Source: Comamonadaceae bacterium (GTDB taxonomy: Bacteria > Pseudomonadota > Gammaproteobacteria > Burkholderiales > Burkholderiaceae_C). Taken from it: a stretch of DNA of 14,103 bases. Below, piece after piece: positions 6,929-14,103 of the stretch (position 1 is the first letter of the stretch; every line of letters begins with the position of its first letter). The DNA lies in contig CANGML010000021.1 in NCBI GenBank assembly GCA_947454585.1, positions 1 to 14,103 of the forward strand. The letters run 5' to 3'. The notes beneath the pieces are model-generated. The model was not told where the DNA came from and made no database searches. It saw nothing but the letters and a program-made list of their open reading frames with translations. Both the position numbers and the translations under genes were made by a program.

Positions 6929-7918
6929 TCAGGAAACGGAAGAAAACCCTAAAGCTTGCATGAGTCGTTTCATTCCTAAACCCTGCTGCGACCAAAAACC
7001 TTTGCCGTAATCGAGGCCCTCTTCGACCTGATCGCGTATGCCCGTGGCTTCAAACGCATGGTCAAAATTCGCGGTGCCAAACAGCACATCCCAGCAAGGC
7101 AACAACACCCCAAAGTTATGCCCTCCCAGCACCGCCGGCTTGTCACCCCGCTTGGGTTGTGACTCATGACCCCAACCAATCGCATGGTGCAAGCGATGAA
7201 AGCGAGGACTAACCCACAAACCCTCACCCCAAGCACCAAAACTCACACGCAAGTTGGCATGCTGGAAGTTCTCAAACAACTGGGTGATGGCCACCACCGC
7301 TACAAACTGGGAAGGGGCAATGCCGATCAGCTGCGCCACAAAGACCCAAATCACGGCATGCAACAGGTCGTCAAGCAAGTGGTTGCGGTTGTCCGTCCAC
7401 TGCGTCATCTGGCGCTGCGAGTGATGCAGCGCATGCAGGGCCCACCACCAGTTCCACTGATGTTGCGCACGGTGCAAGCCGTAATTGAGAAAGTCAAACA
7501 CGATGAGATACAGCAACAGACTGACCCAAGGCCCATCGGTCACCCCAGGCCATAGGCCATCGAGGTGAAAAGTCCCGACGCCACGCACACGCAACTCACC
7601 CATCAAGGTATCGAGCCATGGCTCAACAGAGAAAAACAAAACAACGCGGAACAAACCTAAACGATGGATCAGGGTGTACATCACATCCACACGAATTGCT
7701 TGCTTGTCGACCACAGGCTCCACAGGTCGCCACCGTTGCAAAGGCCCAATCACGGCGAGCATGACGCACAGCTGTATCAGCCCCACCAGCAACCAGCCTG
7801 TCGCATCAAACACATCCTCGAGCCGGTTACCCAGCCCCAGGGCGAAGGCCACCGGCTGCATCACGCTTTCATACAAAGCGGACTGGGCATTCGCAAAAAG
7901 GTCAATCAAGGTATCCAT
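6929..7918 (-). CDS. Sterol desaturase / fatty acid hydroxylase superfamily membrane protein
   Basis: A 329-residue membrane di-iron oxygenase-type protein. The ATG at 7918 (MDTLIDLFANAQ) is chosen; the frame remains open upstream, but the extra stretch is just the overlapping deacetylase gene. The eight-histidine pattern is clear: HRAQH (149-153), HALHH (162-166) and HRLHH (241-245), with further His at 220, 251 and 267. Hydrophobic segments lie near 40-60, 84-98, 131-147 and 186-212. The superfamily hydroxylates or desaturates sterols, hopanoids, carotenoids, ceramides or ether lipids; the substrate here cannot be read from sequence. Its start overlaps the deacetylase stop by 13 bases with no good ribosome-binding site, so it is probably translationally coupled to it. 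This makes an envelope-lipid substrate plausible. Confidence 0.9.
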   Translation of the reverse strand: MDTLIDLFANAQSALYESVMQPVAFALGLGNRLEDVFDATGWLLVGLIQLCVMLAVIGPLQRWRPVEPVVDKQAIRVDVMYTLIHRLGLFRVVLFFSVEPWLDTLMGELRVRGVGTFHLDGLWPGVTDGPWVSLLLYLIVFDFLNYGLHRAQHQWNWWWALHALHHSQRQMTQWTDNRNHLLDDLLHAVIWVFVAQLIGIAPSQFVAVVAITQLFENFQHANLRVSFGAWGEGLWVSPRFHRLHHAIGWGHESQPKRGDKPAVLGGHNFGVLLPCWDVLFGTANFDHAFEATGIRDQVEEGLDYGKGFWSQQGLGMKRLMQALGFSSVS

Positions 7919-8670
7919 GGCTTGAATTGTGGGTGCTCTTTCAAGGTCGCAAAACAAAACCCTTTGGCTTTCAGCCCTTTGAGCAACGGCTCCAACACGG
8001 CCGGTGCCCAAGGGTCTTGGCGTGACCAAATTCCCAGATGCGCCATCAGCACATCCCCAGATCGGACGTTGGTCAAGGCACGCTGCAACAACAGGGCGTT
8101 GGGGTATTTGTCACTCGGCAACTCATCGCCCAAGAACCCCGCCTCGGCCCAACCCACATGGGCAAAACCGCACTGTTTGGCCGCTTGCAACAGCGAAGGA
8201 GAGGTCTTGCCACCCGGCGCGCGGAACAAGGGCAAAGGTTTCACGCCGGTGATTTGCTCAAGGCGGGTGTTCGACAATTGCAATTGATCGCAATAGCGCT
8301 GGCTGGTCCACACTTCCGTTTGCCCCTTGCTTGGCCCCGCGCTGGGACGCATCTGCCAACTGCCGCGCGGTAAATCGGAACGCCAATACACATGGTCAAA
8401 GGTATGTGAGGCAAATGCATGGCCCTCAGCGGCTCGCGCCTTCCACCAAGGCGCCCAGTGGTCGCCTAAGGAACCATCACCCTCTTGGGTGGGTTCATTC
8501 GCGGCAAAGAAGGTGACTTTGACTTGCTGCCGGTTCAGCACCTCTGCAATCAAAGGCGCCACGCCCATGTGTCCCGTGTCAAAAGTCAGGTACAGGGGTT
8601 TGTCGCAAGGAACCCCTGCATGGGCGGTGAGGCTCCATGCCGCTAACAAACTCAAGGCCACATGACGCAT
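7906..8670 (-). CDS. Exported polysaccharide deacetylase-family (NodB-like) protein with altered metal motif
   Basis: A 254-residue protein with a Sec signal peptide (MRHVALSLLAAWSLTAHAG, likely cut after AHA at 18), so it acts in the periplasm or at the outer membrane. The ATG at 8670 is chosen over an upstream TTG because it yields this signal and lies 5 bases after the preceding stop, with AAAAGG upstream. NodB motifs: LTFDTGH (29-34, with D31 as the expected catalytic base), HTFDH (89-93, zinc ligands), FRAPGG around R150, and DVLMAHLG near the C-terminus. The usual second Asp of motif 1 (TFDD), a metal ligand in this fold, is Thr32 here. Activity on N-acetylated glycans is therefore uncertain; His34 might substitute. 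It is the middle gene of a tight three-gene group with the beta-propeller and the desaturase. Confidence 0.87.
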   Translation of the reverse strand: MRHVALSLLAAWSLTAHAGVPCDKPLYLTFDTGHMGVAPLIAEVLNRQQVKVTFFAANEPTQEGDGSLGDHWAPWWKARAAEGHAFASHTFDHVYWRSDLPRGSWQMRPSAGPSKGQTEVWTSQRYCDQLQLSNTRLEQITGVKPLPLFRAPGGKTSPSLLQAAKQCGFAHVGWAEAGFLGDELPSDKYPNALLLQRALTNVRSGDVLMAHLGIWSRQDPWAPAVLEPLLKGLKAKGFCFATLKEHPQFKPWIP

Positions 8671-8675
8671 GCTGA

Positions 8676-9659
8676 TCAATACCTTTTGGCGTGATCCAAG
8701 GTCCAAATGCCGTGGGGCGATTTACCCACCTTCACCTGACGAACCAGTTGCCCCGTGGCGATGTCAATCACGCTGACTTTTTTAATCCAGCGCGAGGACA
8801 CCAACAACAACTTACCGTCTGCGGTGACTTCCATGCAATCTGGGCCCCCCGGCGCTTTGAGCTGCGCCACCGATTCCAAACTGACATAGTCGATCTTGTT
8901 CACCGTATTGGCCACACGGTTCCCGACAAACACATGACGACCATCGCCCACCGCACGAAACGCATGGGCACCCTCGCCCGTCGGAATGCTTTTGACCAAC
9001 TTGGCTTGCGGACCTGTCACGTCATAGACCTGCACATGGTCGCTGCCGGTCAGGCCCACCAACAAGTGCTTGTCGTCAGGCGTGCCAAACACATCGGCCG
9101 GCATCGCGCCTGTCTTCACCCGCCATTTCAAAGTTTGGGTCGCCAAGTCCACCGCGACCAATTCATCGCTGTCTTGCATGGTGGCGTAAGCGGTGGTGCT
9201 TTTGGTATCGATCCAAATGTGACTCGGTGTTTTGCTCGACGGGATCCGTTTGGCCAAGGTCAAGTCCTTGCCGTCCCAACGGTAAATGTCGATGTGGTTC
9301 AGGCGGTTGGCCACCGTCACAAACCACTTCATGTCAGGAGAAAACCTCAGCTGATAAGGGTCCAAGGTGCCGCGCACCACACGTTGCACCTCGGCTGTAC
9401 GAGGGTCGATAAAGGTCAAGGAATCGGACCCCGCGTTGGCCACGATGACTGACTTTTCATCCGGGGTGAGGTAGAGGTGGTGCGGCTCTTTGCCGGTTGG
9501 AATGCGCTGGGTGACTTGCCACGTGGTGGAGTCAATCACACTCACATTGGCATCCAGCGAATTGAGCACAAAAATGGGGTTGCCCGCTTGTGCCGCAGAA
9601 GCGGCAAAGAGCAACGCGCCAGCGATCGCCAGCATCGAACGCGAAATGAAAAACACCAC
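8676..9659 (-). CDS. Exported YVTN-type beta-propeller protein
   Basis: A 327-residue protein with a Sec signal peptide (cut probable after AAQA at about 25) followed by a single seven-bladed-type beta-propeller. Repeats show the YVTN/NHL pattern: IFVLNSLDANVSVIDSTTW, SVIVANAGSDSLTFIDPRT, FVTVANRLNHIDIYRW, TAYATMQDSDELVAVDL, HLLVGLTGSDHVQVYDV, HVFVGNRVANTVNKIDYV and LLVSSRWIKKVSVIDIATG. The GTG at 9659 is used because GAAGG lies about 11 bases upstream; an ATG eight codons later would also give a signal peptide. Such propellers bind partners or ligands in the periplasm; no catalytic residues are evident. It lies 5 bases ahead of the deacetylase gene and 81 bases after rsuA. Function unknown; probably works with the two genes that follow. 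Confidence 0.88.
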   Translation of the reverse strand: MVFFISRSMLAIAGALLFAASAAQAGNPIFVLNSLDANVSVIDSTTWQVTQRIPTGKEPHHLYLTPDEKSVIVANAGSDSLTFIDPRTAEVQRVVRGTLDPYQLRFSPDMKWFVTVANRLNHIDIYRWDGKDLTLAKRIPSSKTPSHIWIDTKSTTAYATMQDSDELVAVDLATQTLKWRVKTGAMPADVFGTPDDKHLLVGLTGSDHVQVYDVTGPQAKLVKSIPTGEGAHAFRAVGDGRHVFVGNRVANTVNKIDYVSLESVAQLKAPGGPDCMEVTADGKLLLVSSRWIKKVSVIDIATGQLVRQVKVGKSPHGIWTLDHAKRY

Positions 9660-9740
9660 GGGATCTACCTTCTAAAAAACAGCCCTCAGTGTAACGATCT
9701 ACCCCAAACACCCAGCGTTGATCTGGTTTCAACACCCCTG

Positions 9741-10481
9741 TCACTTGTTCGTCAACAAGGCCAACTCGTCCTGACTGAGCCAACGCCATTGACCGGGGGC
9801 CAAATCCGCAGGCAAGGGCATGGCCCCAATTTGCGATCGGTGCAGGCCTACCACTTTGTGGCCCACCGCAGCCAGCATGCGCTTGACCTGGTGGTACTTG
9901 CCTTCGGTCAGGGTCAGGCGCAAATGGTGTGTCGCCACGGCCACACAAGCAGCGGCTTTCACCGGCTTGGGGGAATCGTCCAACACCACCCCTTCGAGCA
10001 AGCGCTGCACTTGTTTGTCGTCAAGCGCATCGTCCGTGCTCACCTCATAGACCTTGGGGACATGGTGGCGCGGCGAGCTCATGCGATGGATCAGCGGACC
10101 ATCATCGGTCAGCACCAACATGCCGGTGGTATCTTGGTCCAAGCGCCCTACCGCCTGCACCCCTTGCACCGCACTTTTTTGTGGACGTTGGCGCAAGGCG
10201 GGGGGAAGCAAGGTGTACAGACTGGGCCAAGCCGATGGTTTGTGCGAGCACTCGTAGCCCGCTGGTTTGTGCAACAACACATAGGCTTTGGCGTGGTAGG
10301 GCCACGACACACCCTGCACCGCATACGGCAAACCTTCGTGCACGGCCACCTCTGCAAGCGCATCGTCGCAGGTGACCAAGCCCTCACCCAGATCCACCTG
10401 CACATAGCCCTGCTGAATCAAACCAGCACAAATACGGCGTGTGCCAAAACCTTGAGAATACAAAATATCTTGTAATTGCAT
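9741..10481 (-). CDS. rsuA: 16S rRNA pseudouridine(516) synthase-like protein (RsuA family)
   Basis: A 246-residue RNA pseudouridine synthase. The N-terminal S4-like RNA-binding segment is LQDILYSQGFGTRRICAGLI (3-22). The catalytic loop is GRLDQDTTGMLVLTDDG with Asp115 as nucleophile; preceding VLLHKPAGYECS (68-79) and following GKYHQVKRMLAAVGH are typical of the RsuA/RluB/E/F group, with the Tyr-Glu-Cys-Ser variant favouring RsuA. The start MQLQDILYSQG at 10481 is preferred from family length. An ATG nine codons upstream (10508) is possible, but it would overlap the start codon of the divergent hydrolase gene. Neither start has a strong ribosome-binding site. Distinguishing U516 of 16S rRNA from a 23S target needs a phylogeny. 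Confidence 0.88.
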   Translation of the reverse strand: MQLQDILYSQGFGTRRICAGLIQQGYVQVDLGEGLVTCDDALAEVAVHEGLPYAVQGVSWPYHAKAYVLLHKPAGYECSHKPSAWPSLYTLLPPALRQRPQKSAVQGVQAVGRLDQDTTGMLVLTDDGPLIHRMSSPRHHVPKVYEVSTDDALDDKQVQRLLEGVVLDDSPKPVKAAACVAVATHHLRLTLTEGKYHQVKRMLAAVGHKVVGLHRSQIGAMPLPADLAPGQWRWLSQDELALLTNK

Positions 10482-10506
10482 GACGCCATCGTAAACGGAA
10501 CCCACC

Positions 10507-11373
10507 ATGAAACCCAGCTCGCACTACCTGAATTGCCACGGCTTCAACATTCACGTCACCGCGTGGGGCGATGCGTCCTTGCCCGTGGTGATCGCGTGGC
10601 ACGGCTTGGCACGAACAGGGCGCGACTTTGATGCACTGGCCGAACAACTCAGCCCCCACTTCCGCGTGATTTGCCCCGACACACTTGGACGAGGCTTGAG
10701 CCAATGGAGCCCCAACCCGAAGCAGGACTACAGCTTTGCCACCTACGCCCGCATCACCTTAGATTTGATGAACGCGCTTCATATTCCCGAAGCCCATTGG
10801 GTAGGCACCTCGATGGGGGGCGCCTTGGGTTTGGTTTGCGCGGCCGGCATTGAAGTGCCCGCCTTAAAGGGGCGCATTCGCAGCCTGGTGCTCAACGACA
10901 TCGCGCCCGAGATTTCAAGCGATGCCGTCGAGCGCATCAAAGCCTATGCAGGCCAGCCGCCCGCCTTTGACACCGTGCCCGAACTGGAAGCCTTCTTTCG
11001 TGCCGCCTACGCGCCCTTTGGCTTTCACACCGATGCGCAATGGACGCATTTGGCGGAGACATCGACCCGACGTTTGCCCGATGGCCGCGTGACGCCGCAC
11101 TACGACCCTCAGATCACCCAGCAGTTTTTCCGCGAAGTGCCCGAATACCCGATGTGGCGCGAATTCGACGCCTTGAATATTCCCGTCATGGTGCTGCGCG
11201 GCGCGAACTCCGATTTAATTTCACCGCAGACGATCCAAGCCATGCACACCCGAGGCCCCGGCGCCCAAGGGCGTTTGCGCCATGAAGAGATTGCAGACTG
11301 CGGCCACGCCCCTGCTCTGAATGTGCCCGCGCAATGGCAGTTGGTGATGGACTTTTTAGCGTCCGTTGCGTGA
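10507..11373 (+). CDS. Alpha/beta hydrolase
   Basis: A 288-residue soluble alpha/beta-hydrolase-fold protein. The oxyanion segment is AWHGLARTGRDF (30-41). The nucleophile elbow GTSMGG has Ser102, the acid is most likely Asp236 in LRGANSDLISP, and the base is His267 in DCGHAPAL, giving a complete triad. There is no signal peptide. Its ATG is only 25 bases from the rsuA start on the other strand (GGAA lies about 10 bases before the ATG), so the two divergent promoters must reach into each other's coding region. Its 3' end overlaps the 3' end of the glutathione S-transferase gene by 18 bases. The substrate cannot be told; esters, lactones or meta-cleavage products are all possible for this family. 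Confidence 0.9.
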   Translation: MKPSSHYLNCHGFNIHVTAWGDASLPVVIAWHGLARTGRDFDALAEQLSPHFRVICPDTLGRGLSQWSPNPKQDYSFATYARITLDLMNALHIPEAHWVGTSMGGALGLVCAAGIEVPALKGRIRSLVLNDIAPEISSDAVERIKAYAGQPPAFDTVPELEAFFRAAYAPFGFHTDAQWTHLAETSTRRLPDGRVTPHYDPQITQQFFREVPEYPMWREFDALNIPVMVLRGANSDLISPQTIQAMHTRGPGAQGRLRHEEIADCGHAPALNVPAQWQLVMDFLASVA

Positions 11374-11994
11374 GTCTTGCGGCGACACCCACAAGGGGTA
11401 TTTGTGCATGACGGCTAAAAACTCCTCAGAATTTTCAAACGCCGTGAGCCACCGAGATAAGTGCGGCCAAGGTTGTGCGTCAAACCACGCACGGTCGGTA
11501 CGCGCAAACTGTCGCACAAAGGGTGCAAGGCAAGCGTCCAACAGACCCCAGCGTGGCCCCGACAAATAGGCCTGGCTTTGCAATCTGTCTTGCCATCGCA
11601 TCAACACCTCTGCGCCTTGTGCGCGATGCTGATGGCCGTCACTCAAACCAAAGCGTTGCGGGTATTTGTAACGGTCTAAATGCGCTTTGAATTCACCATC
11701 GTTCAGATCCATATCGGCCTGAATCACAGCCCAAGCCGCTGGTGAAGCGGGCAACCACCCCTCAGGGTCGCGCTGTCTCAGGGCCCACCGCATGATGTCC
11801 ACACTTTGCTCGAGCACCTCCCCGTTGGGTAGACACAAGACAGGCACGGTGCCTTTGGGTGATGCCGCCAACATCTCAGGGGGCTTGGCTTTCAAAGCGA
11901 TTTCGCGGTGTTCATAGGCCACGCCGCTGACGCGCAGGGCCAATCGCGCTCGCATCGCATAGGGGCAACGGCGAAAAGAATAAAGAACGGGCAT
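11356..11994 (-). CDS. Glutathione S-transferase family protein
   Basis: A 212-residue cytoplasmic protein. The thioredoxin-fold N-terminal domain begins VLYSFRRCPYAMRARLAL, with Cys10 at the position of the catalytic Cys/Ser of omega/beta-like GSTs. GTVPVL (48-53) carries the cis-Pro51, and EQS (62-64) is the usual glutathione gamma-glutamyl contact. A helical C-terminal domain follows (about 85-205) with LLDACLAPFVRQF (151-163), the conserved N-capping Asp region. The ATG at 11994 is chosen; a TTG six codons upstream is less likely. The Cys active site suggests thiol-transfer or glutathionyl-reductase activity rather than classic conjugation. It converges on and overlaps the hydrolase gene. 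Confidence 0.9.
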   Translation of the reverse strand: MPVLYSFRRCPYAMRARLALRVSGVAYEHREIALKAKPPEMLAASPKGTVPVLCLPNGEVLEQSVDIMRWALRQRDPEGWLPASPAAWAVIQADMDLNDGEFKAHLDRYKYPQRFGLSDGHQHRAQGAEVLMRWQDRLQSQAYLSGPRWGLLDACLAPFVRQFARTDRAWFDAQPWPHLSRWLTAFENSEEFLAVMHKYPLWVSPQDSRNGR

Positions 11995-12075
11995 GAAAAA
12001 CAAAGGCGCCAAGTAACGAAGGTGTCACGCCATCCTAGCGCGGGCGAATTGAATCAGGAAAAATGTGTTGAAACA

Positions 12076-12080
12076 AGGAG
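12076..12080 (+). promoter_or_regulatory. Ribosome-binding site of the FAH-family gene
   Basis: AGGAG (within AAGGAGAT) lies 7 bases before the ATG at 12088 and is the strongest Shine-Dalgarno site in the right half of the window. It fixes the start, and with it the N-terminal export signal. Confidence 0.85.
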
Positions 12081-12087
12081 ATAGTCC

Positions 12088-12873
12088 ATGAAACGCCGTC
12101 ACTTCTTTCAAAAATCCGCCCTCGTCACCTCAGGTGCCTTGGTGGGATGTGCCACGCCCGGCTTTGCCTCTCACGCACCTAAGACACCTTTTGCCGTGCC
12201 TGCCACTTACATCCCCATCGTCGGCTCTGACGAGATGTTTCCCGTGCGTCGCATCTACTGCATTGGCCGCAACTACGCAGCGCATGCGCGTGAAATGGGC
12301 TCAGACCCTACGCGTGAACCGCCCTTCTTTTTCCAAAAGCCCACCGATGCCATTCAGTACGTGGCCGCCGGCACTGTGGCTGACCACCCCTACCCCAGCC
12401 TCACCAAAAACTACCACTACGAAGCCGAACTGGTCGCAGTCTTAGGCAAAGGTGGTCGCAACATCAGCGTCGACAAGGCCCTCGACTGGGTCTATGGCTA
12501 CACCTTGGGGCTGGACATGACACGGCGCGACTTGCAACGTGGCATGGGCGACCAAAAGAAACCTTGGGAAATTGGCAAAAGCTTTGACCAATCGGCGCCC
12601 ATTGGCGCAGTCCACCGCGTGGCGCAAACGGGGCACTTCGCCAAAGGCGACATCTGGCTCAAGGTCAACGGTCAAGTGAAACAAAAAGCCGACTTGAACC
12701 AAATGATTTGGTCGGTCGCCGAGCAAATCAGCAAACTCTCTGAGGCGTTTGAGTTGTTCCCCGGTGACATCATTTACGCGGGAACACCCGAGAACGTCGG
12801 CCCTGTGGTGCGCGGCGATGTGATTGAAATGCACATCGACGGCTTACCCAATCTCAGCGTCAAGATCGTCTGA
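12088..12873 (+). CDS. Fumarylacetoacetate hydrolase-family protein with Tat/lipoprotein-like signal
   Basis: A 261-residue FAH-superfamily protein. The catalytic domain starts near residue 50 (FPVRRIYCIGRNYAAHAREM) and contains PPFFFQKPTDAI (78-89), the metal ligands E112 and E114 in HYEAELVAVLGK, D143 in LGLDMTRRDLQ, K164 in IGKSFDQSAP, and the ending LFPGDIIYAGTPENVGPV. The family hydrolyses or decarboxylates beta-diketones and 2-keto acids in catabolic pathways, normally in the cytoplasm. Unusually, the N-terminus is KRRHFFQKSALVTSGALVGC: a twin-arginine motif (R3-R4), a short hydrophobic stretch and a lipobox-like LVGC with Cys21. The strong ribosome-binding site confirms that this N-terminus is translated. 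Substrate unknown; the neighbouring galactarate dehydratase hints at sugar-acid metabolism, but it lies on the opposite strand. Confidence 0.88.
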   Translation: MKRRHFFQKSALVTSGALVGCATPGFASHAPKTPFAVPATYIPIVGSDEMFPVRRIYCIGRNYAAHAREMGSDPTREPPFFFQKPTDAIQYVAAGTVADHPYPSLTKNYHYEAELVAVLGKGGRNISVDKALDWVYGYTLGLDMTRRDLQRGMGDQKKPWEIGKSFDQSAPIGAVHRVAQTGHFAKGDIWLKVNGQVKQKADLNQMIWSVAEQISKLSEAFELFPGDIIYAGTPENVGPVVRGDVIEMHIDGLPNLSVKIV

Positions 12874-12879
12874 CCCCGC

Positions 12880-14103
12880 TCAAGTGACAGGGGCGGGGTT
12901 GAACAACACCAAAGCGTTGTGCAACTTCCAGCGCTCGGCCCATGTTTTTTGGCGGCCACTCGCCACCTCCAACATGAATTCAAACAACGCCATGCCCACC
13001 TCTTCAATCGTCTGGGTGCCATCGGCAATCGTGCCTGCATTCACATCCATCAGATCGTGCCAACGGCGCGCCAAGTCAGTGCGTGTGGCCACCTTGATGA
13101 CAGGCACCTCGGCCAAGCCGTAAGGCGTGCCGCGGCCTGTGGTGAACACATGCAGGTTCATGCCCGCAGCCAACTGAAGCGTGCCGCAAATGAAATCACT
13201 GGCTGGCGTAGCTGCGTAAATCAGTCCCTTTTGCTTGAGTTTTTCGCCCGGCGACAAGACGCCAGAAATCGGTGCGGTGCCCGACTTCACAATCGAGCCC
13301 ATGGCCTTTTCCACAATGTTGGACAAGCCGCCTTTTTTGTTGCCCGGCGTGGTGTTGGCGCTGCGATCTGCGCGACCACGTGCCAGATACGCGTCATACC
13401 AAGCCATCTCTTGGATCATGGCCTCGGCCACTTCTGGGGTCGTGGCACGCGAGGTCAGTTGGTCAATGCCATCACGCACTTCGGTGACCTCTGAAAACAT
13501 CACACTCGCGCCCGCACGCACCAGCAAATCCGTGCAATAGCCCACCGCAGGGTTGGCCGTCACCCCTGAGAAGGCATCGCTGCCGCCGCATTGCACCCCC
13601 ACCACCAACTCGCTCGCGGGCACCGTCTCGCGGCGCCGTTGGTTCAAGCGCGTCAAATGCTGCACGGCGGTTTTCATGATCGACTCAATCATGGACATGT
13701 AGCCCACGTGGGCATCGTCTTGCAGGCAAATCACGTCCAGTGATTCGCCGCGTTGGTCGTTGATGGGAATAGCGCCGGGCGGCATCAACCGGTCGGGCTG
13801 CAACTTTTCGCAACCCAGGCTGACCACCATCACTTCGCCACCAAAGTTGGGGTTCAAGCTGATGTTGCGCAAGGTCCGAATCGGTATCTCGGCACCCTCG
13901 GCATCAATCGCCACCCCGCAACCGTAGGTGTGCTCCAGCCCCACCACATCATCCACGTTCGGAAATTGAGGCATCAGCTCGGCTTTGATGCGCTGCACTG
14001 CATGCGACACCACGCCCGACACACATTGCACGGTGGTAGTGATGGCCAAGATATTGCGCGTGCCGACGGAACCGTCCGCGTTGCGGTAGCCCTCGAAGGT
14101 GTA
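12880..14103 (-). CDS. garD: Galactarate dehydratase-like protein (UxaA/GarD family), N-terminus cut by window
   Basis: The last 407 residues of a sugar-acid dehydratase; the frame is open to the right edge. The first visible residues, [17 protein letters not shown], match the junction that in GarD/UxaA follows the N-terminal SAF domain, so about 100 residues are probably missing. Conserved Cys and His positions include [40 protein letters not shown] and [21 protein letters not shown]; the Cys residues could serve an iron cofactor. The C-terminal [12 protein letters not shown] favours GarD (galactarate to 5-dehydro-4-deoxyglucarate) over altronate dehydratase, though specificity is not proven. 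It converges on the FAH-family gene with 6 bases between stop codons; no clear terminator is present. Confidence 0.85.
   Translation of the reverse strand, partial: YTFEGYRNADGSVGTRNILAITTTVQCVSGVVSHAVQRIKAELMPQFPNVDDVVGLEHTYGCGVAIDAEGAEIPIRTLRNISLNPNFGGEVMVVSLGCEKLQPDRLMPPGAIPINDQRGESLDVICLQDDAHVGYMSMIESIMKTAVQHLTRLNQRRRETVPASELVVGVQCGGSDAFSGVTANPAVGYCTDLLVRAGASVMFSEVTEVRDGIDQLTSRATTPEVAEAMIQEMAWYDAYLARGRADRSANTTPGNKKGGLSNIVEKAMGSIVKSGTAPISGVLSPGEKLKQKGLIYAATPASDFICGTLQLAAGMNLHVFTTGRGTPYGLAEVPVIKVATRTDLARRWHDLMDVNAGTIADGTQTIEEVGMALFEFMLEVASGRQKTWAERWKLHNALVLFNPAPVT

Noticed and set aside
9662..9703. Direct repeat GATCTACC (9662-9669 and 9696-9703) upstream of the beta-propeller gene
   Set aside because: An 8-base repeat with 34-base spacing may occur by chance, and one copy overlaps the ribosome-binding region; there is no supporting promoter.
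9477..10475. 332-codon plus-strand frame across the propeller and rsuA genes
   Set aside because: It covers two clear minus-strand genes and the gap between them; its His/Gln-rich translation resembles no protein family.
12873..12900. GC-rich inverted repeat (ACCCCGC / GCGGGGT) spanning the convergent stop codons of the FAH-family and GarD genes
   Set aside because: The 7-bp stem has a 13-base loop and no T-run on either strand; most of it is GarD coding sequence, so it was not called a terminator.

Overview
The window looks like chromosomal DNA of a betaproteobacterium, most likely Burkholderiales/Comamonadaceae. This rests on the GSI-type glnA followed by a small exported DUF4124-like gene and ntrB-ntrC, on the protein flavour of the neighbours (EI24 protein, sterol desaturase, RsuA, GarD), on moderately high GC and on tight gene packing. 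No mobile element, tRNA, rRNA or CRISPR array is visible, and no gene-free stretch exceeds 300 bases. Both ends cut genes.

Left part (1-5210): the 3' end of an exodeoxyribonuclease III gene (+) converges on a nitrogen-regulation block read on the minus strand: glnA (glutamine synthetase), a small exported coiled-coil protein, ntrB (sensor kinase) and ntrC (sigma-54 activator). Upstream of glnA the 230-base leader holds a very good -24/-12 sigma-54 promoter and, 130-150 bases further up, NtrC-like dyads built around a perfect 28-bp palindrome. This gives an autoregulatory loop: NtrB/NtrC sense nitrogen status and NtrC~P drives glnA. A strong intrinsic terminator directly after glnA leaves almost no room for a separate promoter, so the downstream three genes are probably transcribed by partial read-through (or from a promoter inside glnA).

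Middle part (5211-10481, all minus): six genes that could form one long transcription unit, in transcription order rsuA-like pseudouridine synthase, exported YVTN beta-propeller protein, exported polysaccharide deacetylase-like protein, membrane sterol desaturase/fatty acid hydroxylase-family protein, EI24 membrane protein, and a CinA N-domain protein. The last five are separated by at most 22 bases or overlap. The propeller/deacetylase/desaturase trio is the least understood group and may act on an envelope lipid or glycan.

Right part (10507-14103): an alpha/beta hydrolase (+) diverges from rsuA with only 25 bases between start codons and overlaps the 3' end of a glutathione S-transferase gene (-). 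A fumarylacetoacetate-hydrolase-family gene (+) carries an unexpected Tat/lipoprotein-like export signal. It converges on a galactarate dehydratase-like gene (-) that runs off the right edge.
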